From Chryseobacterium sp. CH25 (lineage in GTDB: Bacteria; Bacteroidota; Bacteroidia; Flavobacteriales; Weeksellaceae): a stretch of DNA of 64,000 nt. Every line of letters starts with the position of its first letter. Position 1 is the first letter of the stretch. The notes under the pieces were generated by a model. That model had not been told where the DNA came from and did no database searches. It saw nothing but the letters and a program-made list of their open reading frames with translations. The stretch is from NCBI RefSeq assembly GCF_004119455.1, contig NZ_NRQT01000004.1:418149-482148 (forward strand). Direction: 5' to 3'. A program made the translations under genes and the position numbers. Below are positions 54,355-63,901 of this stretch, piece by piece.

Positions 54355-57309
54355 TTAGAATGTTAGTTTAAAACCTAGCGAAACACTGGATAATAAAGAA
54401 TATCTGTAAGCATCAGATACTCCTGTTAAGGAAGCTCTCGGGTCGTATCCTTTTCTCTTTGACCACAGGTATAGGTTGTTTCCTGTAGCATAGATTTTTA
54501 ATGTTGATAATCCAACCTGCTTTGCAAAATCATCAGATAACTGGTATGATAAGGTTACATCCTGAAGGCTGATATAATCAGATTTAACCAGGTATAATGT
54601 AGAATGTCCATTCTGGTTGGTTGAACTTAGATCTACACGTGGTAAGGCTGCCGTTGGGTTTTCCGGAGTCCATGTTTTATCAAGATCAGTGGTGTAATTA
54701 GAACCGTAAGTGTCAGAATGGAAAAGAGATCTGTAAATATCATCATATCCGTAACCACCAAACTGATAGGCGAAATTAACCGACAGGTTTACCCTTTTAT
54801 AGGTAATATCCGTTCCAAATCCACCGTATACTTTCGGGATTGCAGATTTTCCGGTATTATAGTCGCTTGCTTCTTTATAATTATTAGTAACCGTTTTTTC
54901 TACTTGTTTGGTGGTTGGGTTGACGGTATTTTTATACCATAATGCATCTCCGTTTTCAGGGTTTACTCCGGCAAACTCTTTTAAGTAATAAGTATATCGG
55001 TCTCCACCTTCAGCAAGGACAAATAATCCAGAAACCAATCCTGTAGCTCTTTGCTGCTCCGGTAACTTGGTAATCTTGTTTTTATAGTGAGTAGCATTGG
55101 CATAGAAATTCCACTGAAGATCCTCTGTACGAAGAATATCTACACTGATATTGGCCTGAATTCCTTTGTTGTACATATCTCCAATATTACCATATTTCAC
55201 ATACGATCCTGAGTTGGATATTGCTAATGGAAGCGTATAGATCATATCCGATACCTTTCTCTCAAAGTAATCAGCATTTACATTCACTCTGTTATTAAGT
55301 AGTGAGAGTTCAAAACCGGCATTCAGGTTTTTGGAAGTTTCCCATTTCAGGTCTCTGTTTCCCTGTTTTTTTAGAGTAAGTACAGGTCTGCCATCTCCAA
55401 AATCATTAATTCCATAAATATCCTGATAAGCATAGTAATCTCTCGTAGTGCTGTTCAGAAGAATATTGTCATTTCCCTGTTGCCCGTAAGAGACTTTCAG
55501 TTTTAATGCATTAATTACCGTGTTGTCTTTAAGGAAATCTTCTTTAGCAACATTCCATGCAGCTCCTAGTCCGTAAAATGTACCCCATCTGCTTTCCGGA
55601 GCGAAGACTGAAGAGCCATCTCTACGCACATTGGCATTAAAGAAATACTTATTGTCATAATTGTATAATAATCTGGAGAAGTATCCTTCTACGGCATATT
55701 CATAACCGTTTCCTGACAGGTCTGTGATTTTTACTGCATTGTCAAAGGCCCATGATTCCGGTAAAAGAAGCTGTTGTTTCGTTCCGGAGAACCCTTCGTT
55801 CTTTGTTTTATTCAGTTCATGACCAACAAGAATATTGAAATTATGCTTGTCAAATTTCTTCTGGTAAGTAAGCAATTGCTGGTGATTCAGAGTATAATTA
55901 AATATAGATTCCTGAGAAATGTTTCCACCTACAGATGAAGACGTTCCGCCTAATGTATTTCCGAACTGAAGGTTTCTTAAGTTTTCAAGATAAGCCCCAA
56001 AATTATAAGTGAAATCCAGACCTTTGATGATTTCGTAGTTTAAACCCAGATTAATATTGCTGATATTGCTTACTCTCTGAGATTTATCCTGCTGCAGGTT
56101 TCCTACCGGATTTTCAAAAACAGCATAGGATCTTGTAGCACCATTCGGGCCCTGTCCGTCTCCATAATCATATAACGCATTTCCATGATTATCATACAAT
56201 TGCTGGTAATTGTCATTTCTAAGGAAAACTGGGTAAAAAGGAGCTATATTTCTTGCAAACTGGAACGGATTTGAGAATCCTCCCGTTTCTCCAAAATTCT
56301 GCTTACTGTAGGTATATGAAAGAGCAGTAGTTAATCTTAGCTTTGGTGTAATAGAGTAGTCTACATTTGATCTGATTCCGAATCTTTCAAAACCGGAACC
56401 AATAAGGTATCCTTTGTCATCTAGGTAATTTAAAGACGTATAAGATTTTACCTGATCACCGCTGGCATTAATTCCCACTGTAGCTTCCCTTCTTAAAGCA
56501 GGTCTGAAAAGCAGTTTTTTCCAGTTATCCTGATAAAGGAGTTTGGCATTAGGGTTAAAAGAACCATCCGGAGCAATCAGTTGGCTGAAAGGTACATTAT
56601 AAACATTATATCCAAGCCCGTTAAGAGCAGAAAGTCCCACAGCATGCGGAGTAGTAGTGGAGGGAGCAGCACCCGGCTGTTTCTGTCTTGCAATTTCTCC
56701 AATTCTACCTCTGTTATAGTAAGCAGTGTAATAATCCTGTGGTGAAGTATAAACTGAATAATCTTCAATAGACCTGAAGTTTACCCCGGTTTTTATATCA
56801 AGATCAACGCTCAGTTTCTTGTTTTTACCTCTTTTGGTGTTCACAATAATGACTCCATTGGCCCCTCTGGAACCATATAAAGCATTGGAAGAAGCATCTT
56901 CCAGAAAAGATATACTCTCAATATCAGCTGAAGAAATGCTGTTCAGGTCACCACTGTAAGGAATTCCGTCCAATACAATTAAAGGATCACTGGATGCATT
57001 AATGGAGCCAATTCCTCTCATTCTTATTGTTGGTTGGGAACCTGGCTGCCCGGAAGAGATCACCTGAACCCCTGCCACTTTACCACCAATTCCCTGAAGA
57101 ACGTTTCCATTTTGAAGATTACCCAGGTCTTTAGCCTTTAGAGACTGTACAGATCCTGTAATTTCTTCCTTTTTTTGCTTTCCGAAGGCTACCACCACCA
57201 CTTCTTTGATGGATGTCTCCTGCGAAAGACTGTCTTTTTTCTGTGCAAAGCCATATTCTGCGAATAAGAGCACGGCCAATACACCAAGTTTGCATTGTTT
57301 TTTTCTCAT
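54355..57309 (-). CDS. SusC/RagA-family TonB-linked outer-membrane protein
   Basis: A 984-residue TonB-dependent transporter. After signal peptide MRKKQCKLGVLAVLLFAEYGFAQ comes a TonB-box-like SIKEVVVVAFGKQKKEEITGSV, the plug (GKVAGVQVISSGQPGSQPTIRMRG, DASSNALYGSRGANGVIIVNTK) and a long beta-barrel ending SVSLGFKLTF. The usual N-terminal carboxypeptidase-like domain of many SusC proteins is missing. It forms a pair with SusD for active uptake. Upstream on the same strand is a 51-residue Cys/Met-rich gene with an attenuator-like hairpin in between. Confidence 0.92.
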   Translation of the reverse strand: MRKKQCKLGVLAVLLFAEYGFAQKKDSLSQETSIKEVVVVAFGKQKKEEITGSVQSLKAKDLGNLQNGNVLQGIGGKVAGVQVISSGQPGSQPTIRMRGIGSINASSDPLIVLDGIPYSGDLNSISSADIESISFLEDASSNALYGSRGANGVIIVNTKRGKNKKLSVDLDIKTGVNFRSIEDYSVYTSPQDYYTAYYNRGRIGEIARQKQPGAAPSTTTPHAVGLSALNGLGYNVYNVPFSQLIAPDGSFNPNAKLLYQDNWKKLLFRPALRREATVGINASGDQVKSYTSLNYLDDKGYLIGSGFERFGIRSNVDYSITPKLRLTTALSYTYSKQNFGETGGFSNPFQFARNIAPFYPVFLRNDNYQQLYDNHGNALYDYGDGQGPNGATRSYAVFENPVGNLQQDKSQRVSNISNINLGLNYEIIKGLDFTYNFGAYLENLRNLQFGNTLGGTSSSVGGNISQESIFNYTLNHQQLLTYQKKFDKHNFNILVGHELNKTKNEGFSGTKQQLLLPESWAFDNAVKITDLSGNGYEYAVEGYFSRLLYNYDNKYFFNANVRRDGSSVFAPESRWGTFYGLGAAWNVAKEDFLKDNTVINALKLKVSYGQQGNDNILLNSTTRDYYAYQDIYGINDFGDGRPVLTLKKQGNRDLKWETSKNLNAGFELSLLNNRVNVNADYFERKVSDMIYTLPLAISNSGSYVKYGNIGDMYNKGIQANISVDILRTEDLQWNFYANATHYKNKITKLPEQQRATGLVSGLFVLAEGGDRYTYYLKEFAGVNPENGDALWYKNTVNPTTKQVEKTVTNNYKEASDYNTGKSAIPKVYGGFGTDITYKRVNLSVNFAYQFGGYGYDDIYRSLFHSDTYGSNYTTDLDKTWTPENPTAALPRVDLSSTNQNGHSTLYLVKSDYISLQDVTLSYQLSDDFAKQVGLSTLKIYATGNNLYLWSKRKGYDPRASLTGVSDAYRYSLLSSVSLGFKLTF

Positions 57310-57370
57310 TATATTAATCTTAGGTTTTAAAAATTGAATATGTGTAATACGTTTTATCTTCCCGTTTAGG

Positions 57371-57406
57371 AAAAAATAAGTCCCTGCCTCCCTTTTATAA
57401 GGAGGT
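57371..57406 (-). terminator. Possible attenuator hairpin between the small gene and SusC
   Basis: On the minus strand CCTCCTT-ATAA-AAGGGAGG is followed by CAGGGACTTATTTTTTCC. It resembles an intrinsic terminator with one bulged base, 104 bp past the small gene's stop. It could allow only partial read-through into SusC. Confidence 0.45.
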
Positions 57407-57509
57407 GTCAGAAAGAAAATGTTAAAATAGAGGAGGTGTACCCGGATTAATCAGGCCTTGAACTTATCGGGCTTTAATTCCTACAATAATGTGCATATTT
57501 CTTTTGGAT

Positions 57510-57665
57510 TTATCGCATCATCATTTTACACATCATAGTTTCAAAGCACATTTTTTTAGAAATGATATTGTGCTGTGAATGAGCATTTACTGTACAACCT
57601 TTATGTTGAACAGGAGCTGCAGCCATGATAGTGCATAGGTAAGAATTAAAGTCATTCTTATTCAT
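57510..57665 (-). CDS. Uncatalogued 51-residue Cys/Met/His-rich small protein
   Basis: The frame from the ATG at 57665 gives MNKNDFNSYLCTIMAAAPVQ, HKGCTVNAHSQHN, IISKKMCFETMMCKMMMR and a stop at 57510. It has four Cys (11, 24, 40, 46), eight Met (three in a row near the end) and three His. Such Cys/Met/His clusters suggest copper or another soft metal as ligand. It has no double-glycine leader or standard signal peptide. An exact -7 promoter lies 31 bp upstream and SusC is the next gene on the strand. It is too short for usual ORF cut-offs. Translation is not proven, and the metal role is inferred from composition only. Confidence 0.5.
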   Translation of the reverse strand: MNKNDFNSYLCTIMAAAPVQHKGCTVNAHSQHNIISKKMCFETMMCKMMMR

Positions 57666-57696
57666 GAGAATAGAGTTTTATTTTTTTTAACTGGGT

Positions 57697-57704
57697 CAAA
57701 ATTA
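57697..57704 (-). promoter_or_regulatory. -7 promoter element TAATTTTG for the Cys/Met-rich gene and SusCD
   Basis: Exact TAnnTTTG on the minus strand, 31 bp before the ATG at 57665. No equally good element is seen between that gene and SusC. Confidence 0.6.
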
Positions 57705-57967
57705 TTTATTAATTCATAAAACTTTGTTAAAAAGAGGTATGAGAAAAATCATATTAGTCCACTTATTTAGTAGGGTAATTGAAAAATTGATCTTTAAATG
57801 TTCTTTTTGTTGTTTTAATTAATTGTAATACAGATGTTTGTATTTTAATGATTCAAGTTTTATAATTTTCAAAAAAATCAATTTTAACCCATGAATAAAA
57901 CTTAATATTATAAGTCTATTGTTTTTGTAGACTTTTTGCGTATTTTGCATCCCATTTCTTTTTAAGG

Positions 57968-58060
57968 AGCTTTTCCCGCTATCCACTCATACTCCTCACA
58001 CCGGGCTCAGGCTTACGCGTGTTGCGGGGTAACCGTTACTATCGGGGCTAGGGAAGGGCT
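57968..58060. repeat. GC-rich structured element in an AT-rich gap
   Basis: This 93-bp stretch is GC-rich while both flanks are AT-rich. Its ends pair (AGCTTTTCCC with GGGAAGGGCT) and it contains ACCGGGCTCAGGC and GTTGCGGGGT. I recall closely related CGGGGCTAGGGAAGGGC sequences dispersed in many flavobacterial genomes. The rest of the 57705-58141 gap has no gene that I can support. Confidence 0.65.
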
Positions 58061-58141
58061 ATAGGAGATGAAAAATGTGTCGTTAAAAGGATTATCATTT
58101 GTTTTTTTCAGATTGAAACTCTTTTACCAAAAAAATAATTA

Positions 58142-58149
58142 TATTTTTG
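58142..58149 (+). promoter_or_regulatory. -7 promoter element TATTTTTG
   Basis: Exact TAnnTTTG 48 bp before the ATG at 58198; the longer reading frame from 58147 begins inside it. Confidence 0.55.
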
Positions 58150-58197
58150 AATACTGTAATGGCAAAGTACTTTTGTCTGTTACAGGTTACTATTATT

Positions 58198-59703
58198 ATG
58201 AGAAAATACCTTACCTATATTTTATTGTTGGGATTTCCTCTGTTGGGAGCCCAAACTAAAGTGGTTGAAAAATCCACTTATCAGGAGAAATGGACGTTGC
58301 TGGAGAAAGAAAATGCAGCCATGGCTTTTGATGCAGATGTAAAATTATCTGATGCTGAAATTGTTTTGGATAAAAAATTATTCCAGATCAGGAAGCAGTT
58401 TCTTACGGAAACAGAAAAACAGAAGTTTCCTTTATATAACCGTTCTTTTAATGAAATAAAATCACTGATAGAATCCAGTAAGCTGTTTAAAATTATTCAG
58501 ACAATGCCTAAAGGTGGGCTGTTGCATACCCATAGTGGAGGTCTGGCAAGTGCTGATTGGCTGATAGCAACGGCTAGAAAGTATAAAGAATGCTATGTAT
58601 ATGATCAAAAAGACAATGACAAATATATCCTTGGTCAGTTAGGCTTTTTTGAAAATGGAAAAGTTCCCAATGGATTTGTTAACCTCGATCAAAAACTGAA
58701 ATCAAATCCAGAATTTGAAAAAGAACTTCACGAGCTTCTCCTTTTAAAGCGGGATAATCTTTGTTCCTATACAGATTATTGGATTGAATTTGAAAAGCGT
58801 TTTCAACGTATCAACCTGCTGTTGCCTTACCGTCCTTTCTTTAAAGAATACTATCTGAAAGGTTTTCAGGATTTAGCAAAAGATAAAGTACAGCATGTTG
58901 AAATCAGGTATGTATTTGATGAGCTGTATGATTTCCAACATGGGAAGTATCCATTGGAAACGTCTATTACGGATTTACAGGATATTGTGAAGCAGATGCG
59001 TCAGTCAGATCCTCAGTTTAACCTGAAACTGATTTATTCAAGCTTTAAATTCTTAGACTCGGATAAGATTGAAAAACAGCTTGACATTGCTTTTAAGCTT
59101 AAGAAACAATTCCCCGATATGATTTCAGGTTTTGACCTTGTTGCGGATGAAGCAGCAGGGCACAGCATTAATTCATTCCAGAAAAACTGGACGAAGTTAG
59201 ATGAGATCACTAAAAAATCAGGAATAGAAATGCCGTTGTTTCTTCATGCAGGAGAAAGTAATTCTGTTTTCAATAAAAATATACTGGATATTACCTTGCT
59301 GAATAACCAAAGAATAGGGCATGGACTTAATCTTATTTATTTTCCAAAATCAATGGAGCTGATTAAGAAACAGAATAAGTTGGTTGAGGTAAGCCCAATC
59401 AGTAACCAAATCCTGGGATATGTGAGCGACTTGAGAAATCATCCTGCAAGGGTTTTACTGAGCAATGGAGTACAATGTTCCATTAATAGTGATGATCCTG
59501 CCGTATATGGTTATGAAGGCTTAAGTTATGATTTTTGGGTAGCCTACGTATATTGGGAACTGGATGCGAAAGCTTTGAAGAAGCTGGTTTTCAACTCAAT
59601 CAATTATTCTTCTTTGAATAAAAATGAGAAAAAACAAGCCCTGGAATTCCTGAATACACAATGGAATAATTTTGTTCAGAAGGCAAATCAACAGTTAAAC
59701 TAA
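58198..59703 (+). CDS. Secreted adenosine deaminase (ADGF/ADA2-like)
   Basis: A 501-residue metal-dependent deaminase with signal peptide MRKYLTYILLLGFPLLGAQ. Zinc-binding and active-site motifs are visible: GGLLHTHSGG (HxH), FLHAGES, RIGHGLN and SINSDDPAVYG (Asp pair). The long N-terminal region (about residues 20-95, with YQEKWTLLEKENAAMAFDAD) and total length match the growth-factor-type ADGF/ADA2 group rather than the 330-residue cytosolic ADA. It would convert adenosine to inosine in the periplasm or outside the cell. The motif set is intact. Confidence 0.88.
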   Translation: MRKYLTYILLLGFPLLGAQTKVVEKSTYQEKWTLLEKENAAMAFDADVKLSDAEIVLDKKLFQIRKQFLTETEKQKFPLYNRSFNEIKSLIESSKLFKIIQTMPKGGLLHTHSGGLASADWLIATARKYKECYVYDQKDNDKYILGQLGFFENGKVPNGFVNLDQKLKSNPEFEKELHELLLLKRDNLCSYTDYWIEFEKRFQRINLLLPYRPFFKEYYLKGFQDLAKDKVQHVEIRYVFDELYDFQHGKYPLETSITDLQDIVKQMRQSDPQFNLKLIYSSFKFLDSDKIEKQLDIAFKLKKQFPDMISGFDLVADEAAGHSINSFQKNWTKLDEITKKSGIEMPLFLHAGESNSVFNKNILDITLLNNQRIGHGLNLIYFPKSMELIKKQNKLVEVSPISNQILGYVSDLRNHPARVLLSNGVQCSINSDDPAVYGYEGLSYDFWVAYVYWELDAKALKKLVFNSINYSSLNKNEKKQALEFLNTQWNNFVQKANQQLN

Positions 59704-59751
59704 TCTCCGGGTGAAAAAATGATCATCTTTGATTATCGATATTATAAATGT

Positions 59752-59787
59752 AAAACAGCATCATTCAGAAATGATGCTGTTTTTTTA
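59752..59787 (+). terminator. Rho-independent terminator
   Basis: AAACAGCATCATT / AATGATGCTGTTT with a four-base loop and T7 tail. Confidence 0.9.
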
Positions 59788-59916
59788 TTCCTTAATGTTA
59801 CGACAGATTTTGTCGCAATGCTGTATTAGCTTTGTAAAAGAGAATGTAAGATCGTAAAAATGCAATAAAACATTCTCATGTTTATAAATGGTTTATATTA
59901 AATCGCATTCATGTGA

Positions 59917-59945
59917 TTTGTGTGAACTAAAAAAAGTTAAATTTG
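59917..59945 (+). promoter_or_regulatory. Promoter: TTTG, 17-base spacer, TAAATTTG
   Basis: Consensus -33 TTTG (59917-59920) and -7 TAAATTTG (59938-59945), 45 bp before the ATG at 59991. Probably drives the sorting-domain gene and the RHS-type genes that follow on the same strand. Confidence 0.7.
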
Positions 59946-59990
59946 CACGAATTTGAAAAGCTAATCATTAAACTCAAAAATAACACGGGA

Positions 59991-60641
59991 ATGAAAAAGA
60001 TTTATCTCAGTGCATGTACTGTATGCACCATTCTTGGGCTATCTGCTCAGGAAGTTCTCTGGCAAAAAGATATCAAATCCTCAACTCAGGATTTTCTAAG
60101 CCAGGTTACTACAACAATAGATCAGCAGTATTTAATCACAGGAAGCTCAATACAGAGTGATAAACTCCAACAGGGAAGCAGACAGAATAACGGTTACGAT
60201 TTCCACCTGGTTAAACTGAACCAACAGGGAGAAGAAGCCTGGGAAAAATATTTCTCAGGAAATAATCATGATTATCTCTTTGCCACAGGAAGTACTCAGG
60301 ATGGAGAATTTCTTTTAGCCGGAACAAGTGCCAAAGAATTAGGGAAAGAGAACTGGAAGATTGTGAAACTAGGAGACAAACAGGTGAATGATCTGATTGA
60401 AAAATATGACATCAAAATCTATTCAAATCCAGTATCAGACTATGCCTATATAGAAATCGGCTTTGATTTCAAAGAAACTGATATTATGCTGTATGACATA
60501 AGCGGAAGAAAGCTTCAGAACTTCAAAACGAAGAACAGAGTGACTAAGATTAATACCCAGGCTTTGGTACAAGGGGCTTACTTAGTGCCTATAAAAACAG
60601 ATAATAACAAAACAGCGAATGCAAAGCTGATTAAGAAATAA
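59991..60641 (+). CDS. Type IX secretion sorting-domain protein, short
   Basis: A 216-residue protein with signal peptide MKKIYLSACTVCTILGLSAQ, a short domain with LWQKDIKSSTQDFLSQV and YLITGSSIQ, and a C-terminal type A sorting domain (IKIYSNPVSDYAYIEI ... LYDISGRKLQNF ... QGAYLVPIKT). The sorting domain targets it to the cell surface through type IX secretion. Related proteins in this genus are often much longer, with many repeats of the middle unit, so this may be a shortened form. It is 14 bp before an RHS-type gene, probably cotranscribed. Confidence 0.8.
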   Translation: MKKIYLSACTVCTILGLSAQEVLWQKDIKSSTQDFLSQVTTTIDQQYLITGSSIQSDKLQQGSRQNNGYDFHLVKLNQQGEEAWEKYFSGNNHDYLFATGSTQDGEFLLAGTSAKELGKENWKIVKLGDKQVNDLIEKYDIKIYSNPVSDYAYIEIGFDFKETDIMLYDISGRKLQNFKTKNRVTKINTQALVQGAYLVPIKTDNNKTANAKLIKK

Positions 60642-60655
60642 AAAAAACATTAATC

Positions 60656-63600
60656 ATGAAAAAAACTAAAAGCTTAATACTCCTTTTATATTTTAGTGTT
60701 TATTATTCTCAAGTGATTGGCGATAATGGACAAAGTCATGTCACTAATATGATACCCTTACCTACTACAGCAAATGCATACAGTTTAAATAAAGTAGAAA
60801 AGCTTCCTATAGATTTATTCAGAGGAAAGGCTAACATATCGATTCCTTTATACACTATTAATGTGGGAGGTATTAATATTCCTATTGCTCTGTCCTATAA
60901 TACAGGTGGAATAAGACTGAATGAAGTGGCAAGTACTGTGGGATTGGGATGGGGAATCTCTATTCCCAACAGTATTTCAAAAGTAATTATGGGGAAAGAT
61001 GATGATAATTATCCTATCCGTTTCAAGAGTTTTGCAGAATCTCAGCAATACTTGAATAATAGTATTGATTATGGTACAGGAGATACCAGAGAAGAAACTA
61101 TTGAGCAGCTATACGAAGGAAATATCTATGATACTATGCCTGATATCTTCAATTATAATTTGCCTACTGTAAATGGAGGATTCATCCTGAACAATAATGT
61201 GGGGTATACCATACCTCAAGATAATATCAAAATACAGAAAACAGGAGTTAATTCCTTTATCCTTACGGATGATAAAGGAAATGTTTTTTGGATTTCAGGA
61301 AAGAACTCTGTTAATGGAGGGATTCCTGGAGAAATGAATTATGTGAATTCTTACGCCATAGACAGCCTGAAAACAGCAGAAGGAAAAACAGTAGAGTTTG
61401 TTTATGCAAAAAATCAGTCATATATGGAAAACTCCATCAGGGAAAATGCTTATATCCCTTTGTTAATGGCAGGTTCATCAACATCTATGTTATCCAAATA
61501 TGACATTGTAAGAGCAAAAACGGATTATTCTGAAAAACTTATTTCTAAAATTATATTTCCTGAAGGGGAAGTTCTTTTTGAATACTCGGATAACCCTCTT
61601 TATTCTATAGAAAACAATGCCTATAGAAAAGATATTGCGACAACTATTGGTACAACAACTCTTAAAAATGGAATTGCATTAAGAAATATAAAGGTTTATA
61701 ATAAAGCTTCTGTTTTAATCAAAGATTATACCTTTAATTATTCTTATTTCAACCCTCAAACCCCCTCAGATATTCCTCAGGATTATCGTTTGAAACTTGA
61801 TAATGTATATGATAATCTACAGAATGCTTATCATCGTTTCTCTTACAATGAGACGTCCTACTTTCCCAGAAGGTCAACTAATAATGATGATTACTGGGGG
61901 TATATGAATAGTGTTATAAATACTGATGATGATCATAATTTTCCCAGAGAAACATTTAATGATATAATACCCCAGTATATAGGGGGAAGAGATCGCAAAG
62001 TAAATACTAATTTTTCTCAACTGGGGGTATTGACAAGAATCACCTATCCTACAGGTGGGTACAAAAATTTGTATTATGAAAATAATACAGCTTTAACCAC
62101 TCAGTACGATTTTCAGATACAAAGAGACCATTATGAAGAGTTAAATAATGTTTATAAGCCAGGAGTGTATGGAGATAATTCTTCCGAGAAAACATTTTCA
62201 ATTCCATCTTCAGTATTTGGTAACCGGTCAAATCCCCAATTCGAATTTTCTTTTACTAACTGGTGTGACAATAATAATGATAATACTGGTACAATACATC
62301 CCACAAGTTGTATTGGCTCCGCCAAGATTGGAGATAAAACATTTACCTCTAACGGAAAACAATTTGTAAAAATAGAGAAAGCTTCCACATCACCTATACA
62401 ACTTAGTTTATATAGAGTAGATGAATGCGGTTGTAGTCTTTCCGTGGATATTCTTTCTGAGATAAGGACTGAAGCTACACAAATAACCAATATTGGAGGG
62501 CTCAGAATAAAAAAATTGAGGACTTTGACGGAAAAGGAATACAAAATGTTTTCCAGTACAAATATGAAAATGCTGTGATTAATCAGCCGTTTGTATTTAT
62601 GAAGAAAATCTACAGAGAGGTACCTTCTTCAAATCCAAGCTTTGCTCCTAATTATGATCCGTTTATGAAAATAAGTAATTCTTCTTCCGCGAGTAGTTCT
62701 TATTTCAGTTCAGATATTGTTTCTTATTCCAAAGTGACTGAATATAATGATAATGGGGAAACAGTTTATAGTTTTTCGCAGAGTAACAATAATGTATCTC
62801 TTACAGAAACAAAGCTATATAATTATGATTATTGGAAAGGAGGATTGTTACTTTCAAAATCTTATAAAAAAAATAATGATACTTTACGGGAAGAAACCAA
62901 CGAATATATTTTTAATCCTTTAAAAAATCCATTGTCTGGTTACCTTCCTCTTACAAATGATGATATAGCTTTTGCCTTTGTTTTGGATCTATTAAAGGAA
63001 AAAGTACAGCGAGGTCCTATTGGAAATTTTGTTGATACTTTTCGTATTGATAAAAATTATATAAAAATTGAATCTGCAAAAGTAGAGCATGTAGCAACCA
63101 CAACAACAGATTTTTTTGGAAATAAATCTGTTGTAACCAAAGTGTTAAATAATTATTGGGATACAGATATTAATAAGCCGTTCAATGTAAGAAGTACCGA
63201 AAATATTTTGCCTTCCGGTGAAAGTGTAAAAACAGAATATCAGTATGCTCATCAGACCGGAAATCAGCTGTTGATTGATAAAAATATGATTACAACCCCT
63301 TTGGAAACAGAAACAAGACAGACCATTAATGGAGTTACCAATGTATTATCAAAATCCAAAACAATATATCCAACAGCACTTCCTACTCCTCAGACAGGGA
63401 ATTTAGTACTTCCTATGTCAGTTTTATCTTATGATCTTCAGAATCCTTCTACAGGATCAACAGAAATAACCTATGATAAATATGATTCCAAAGGAAACCT
63501 TGTACAGTATACTACGAAAGACGGTGTTTCTACTGTTATTATCTGGGGCTATAACGGAACCCAGCCCATTGCTAAGATTGAAAATGCAAAATTGGAAGGT

Positions 63601-63897
63601 ATTGGACAATCATTTATAGACAGTATAGTGAATGCCTCCAATACAGATGCCGCAGCAGAAAGGAATAATGATGAAACCAATCTGTTAAATACTTTTAATA
63701 CTTTCAAGAACAATTTATCTGGTTATCAGATCACGACCTACAGTTATGATTCATTAATAGGAGTGCGAAGCATCACTCCGCCATCTGGTATCAGGGAAGT
63801 TTATCTATATGATGATGCAGGAAGACTTAAAGAAGTCAGAGAGCAGAACAATACAGGGAAGCTCTTAAAAGAATACAAATACAACTATAAAAACTAA
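60656..63897 (+). pseudogene. RHS/YD-repeat surface protein, frameshifted in the middle
   Basis: Two frames make about 1080 residues. The first (60656 to about 62515) has a signal peptide (MKKTKSLILLLYFSVYYSQ) and the N-terminal region typical of flavobacterial RHS-like proteins (GKANISIPLYTINVGGINIPIALSYNTGGIRLNEVAST). After the A7 run at 62509-62515 another frame continues EDFDGKGIQNVFQYKYENAV to the stop at 63897 and includes YD-type units (KYDSKGNLVQYTTKDG, YLYDDAGRLKEVREQN). One added A restores continuity. Such proteins are surface-exposed or polymorphic-toxin related. No toxin domain is seen in this gene. Confidence 0.8.
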
Positions 63898-63901
63898 GAC
63901 G

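Noticed and set aside
57310..57500. SAM or other riboswitch in the SusC leader
   Set aside because: The hairpin-rich leader was examined, but I could not match any known riboswitch core; only an attenuator-like hairpin is supported.
62152..62544. Minus-strand frame of 130 codons inside the RHS-type gene
   Set aside because: Antisense to continuous RHS-like coding sequence, no recognisable domain.
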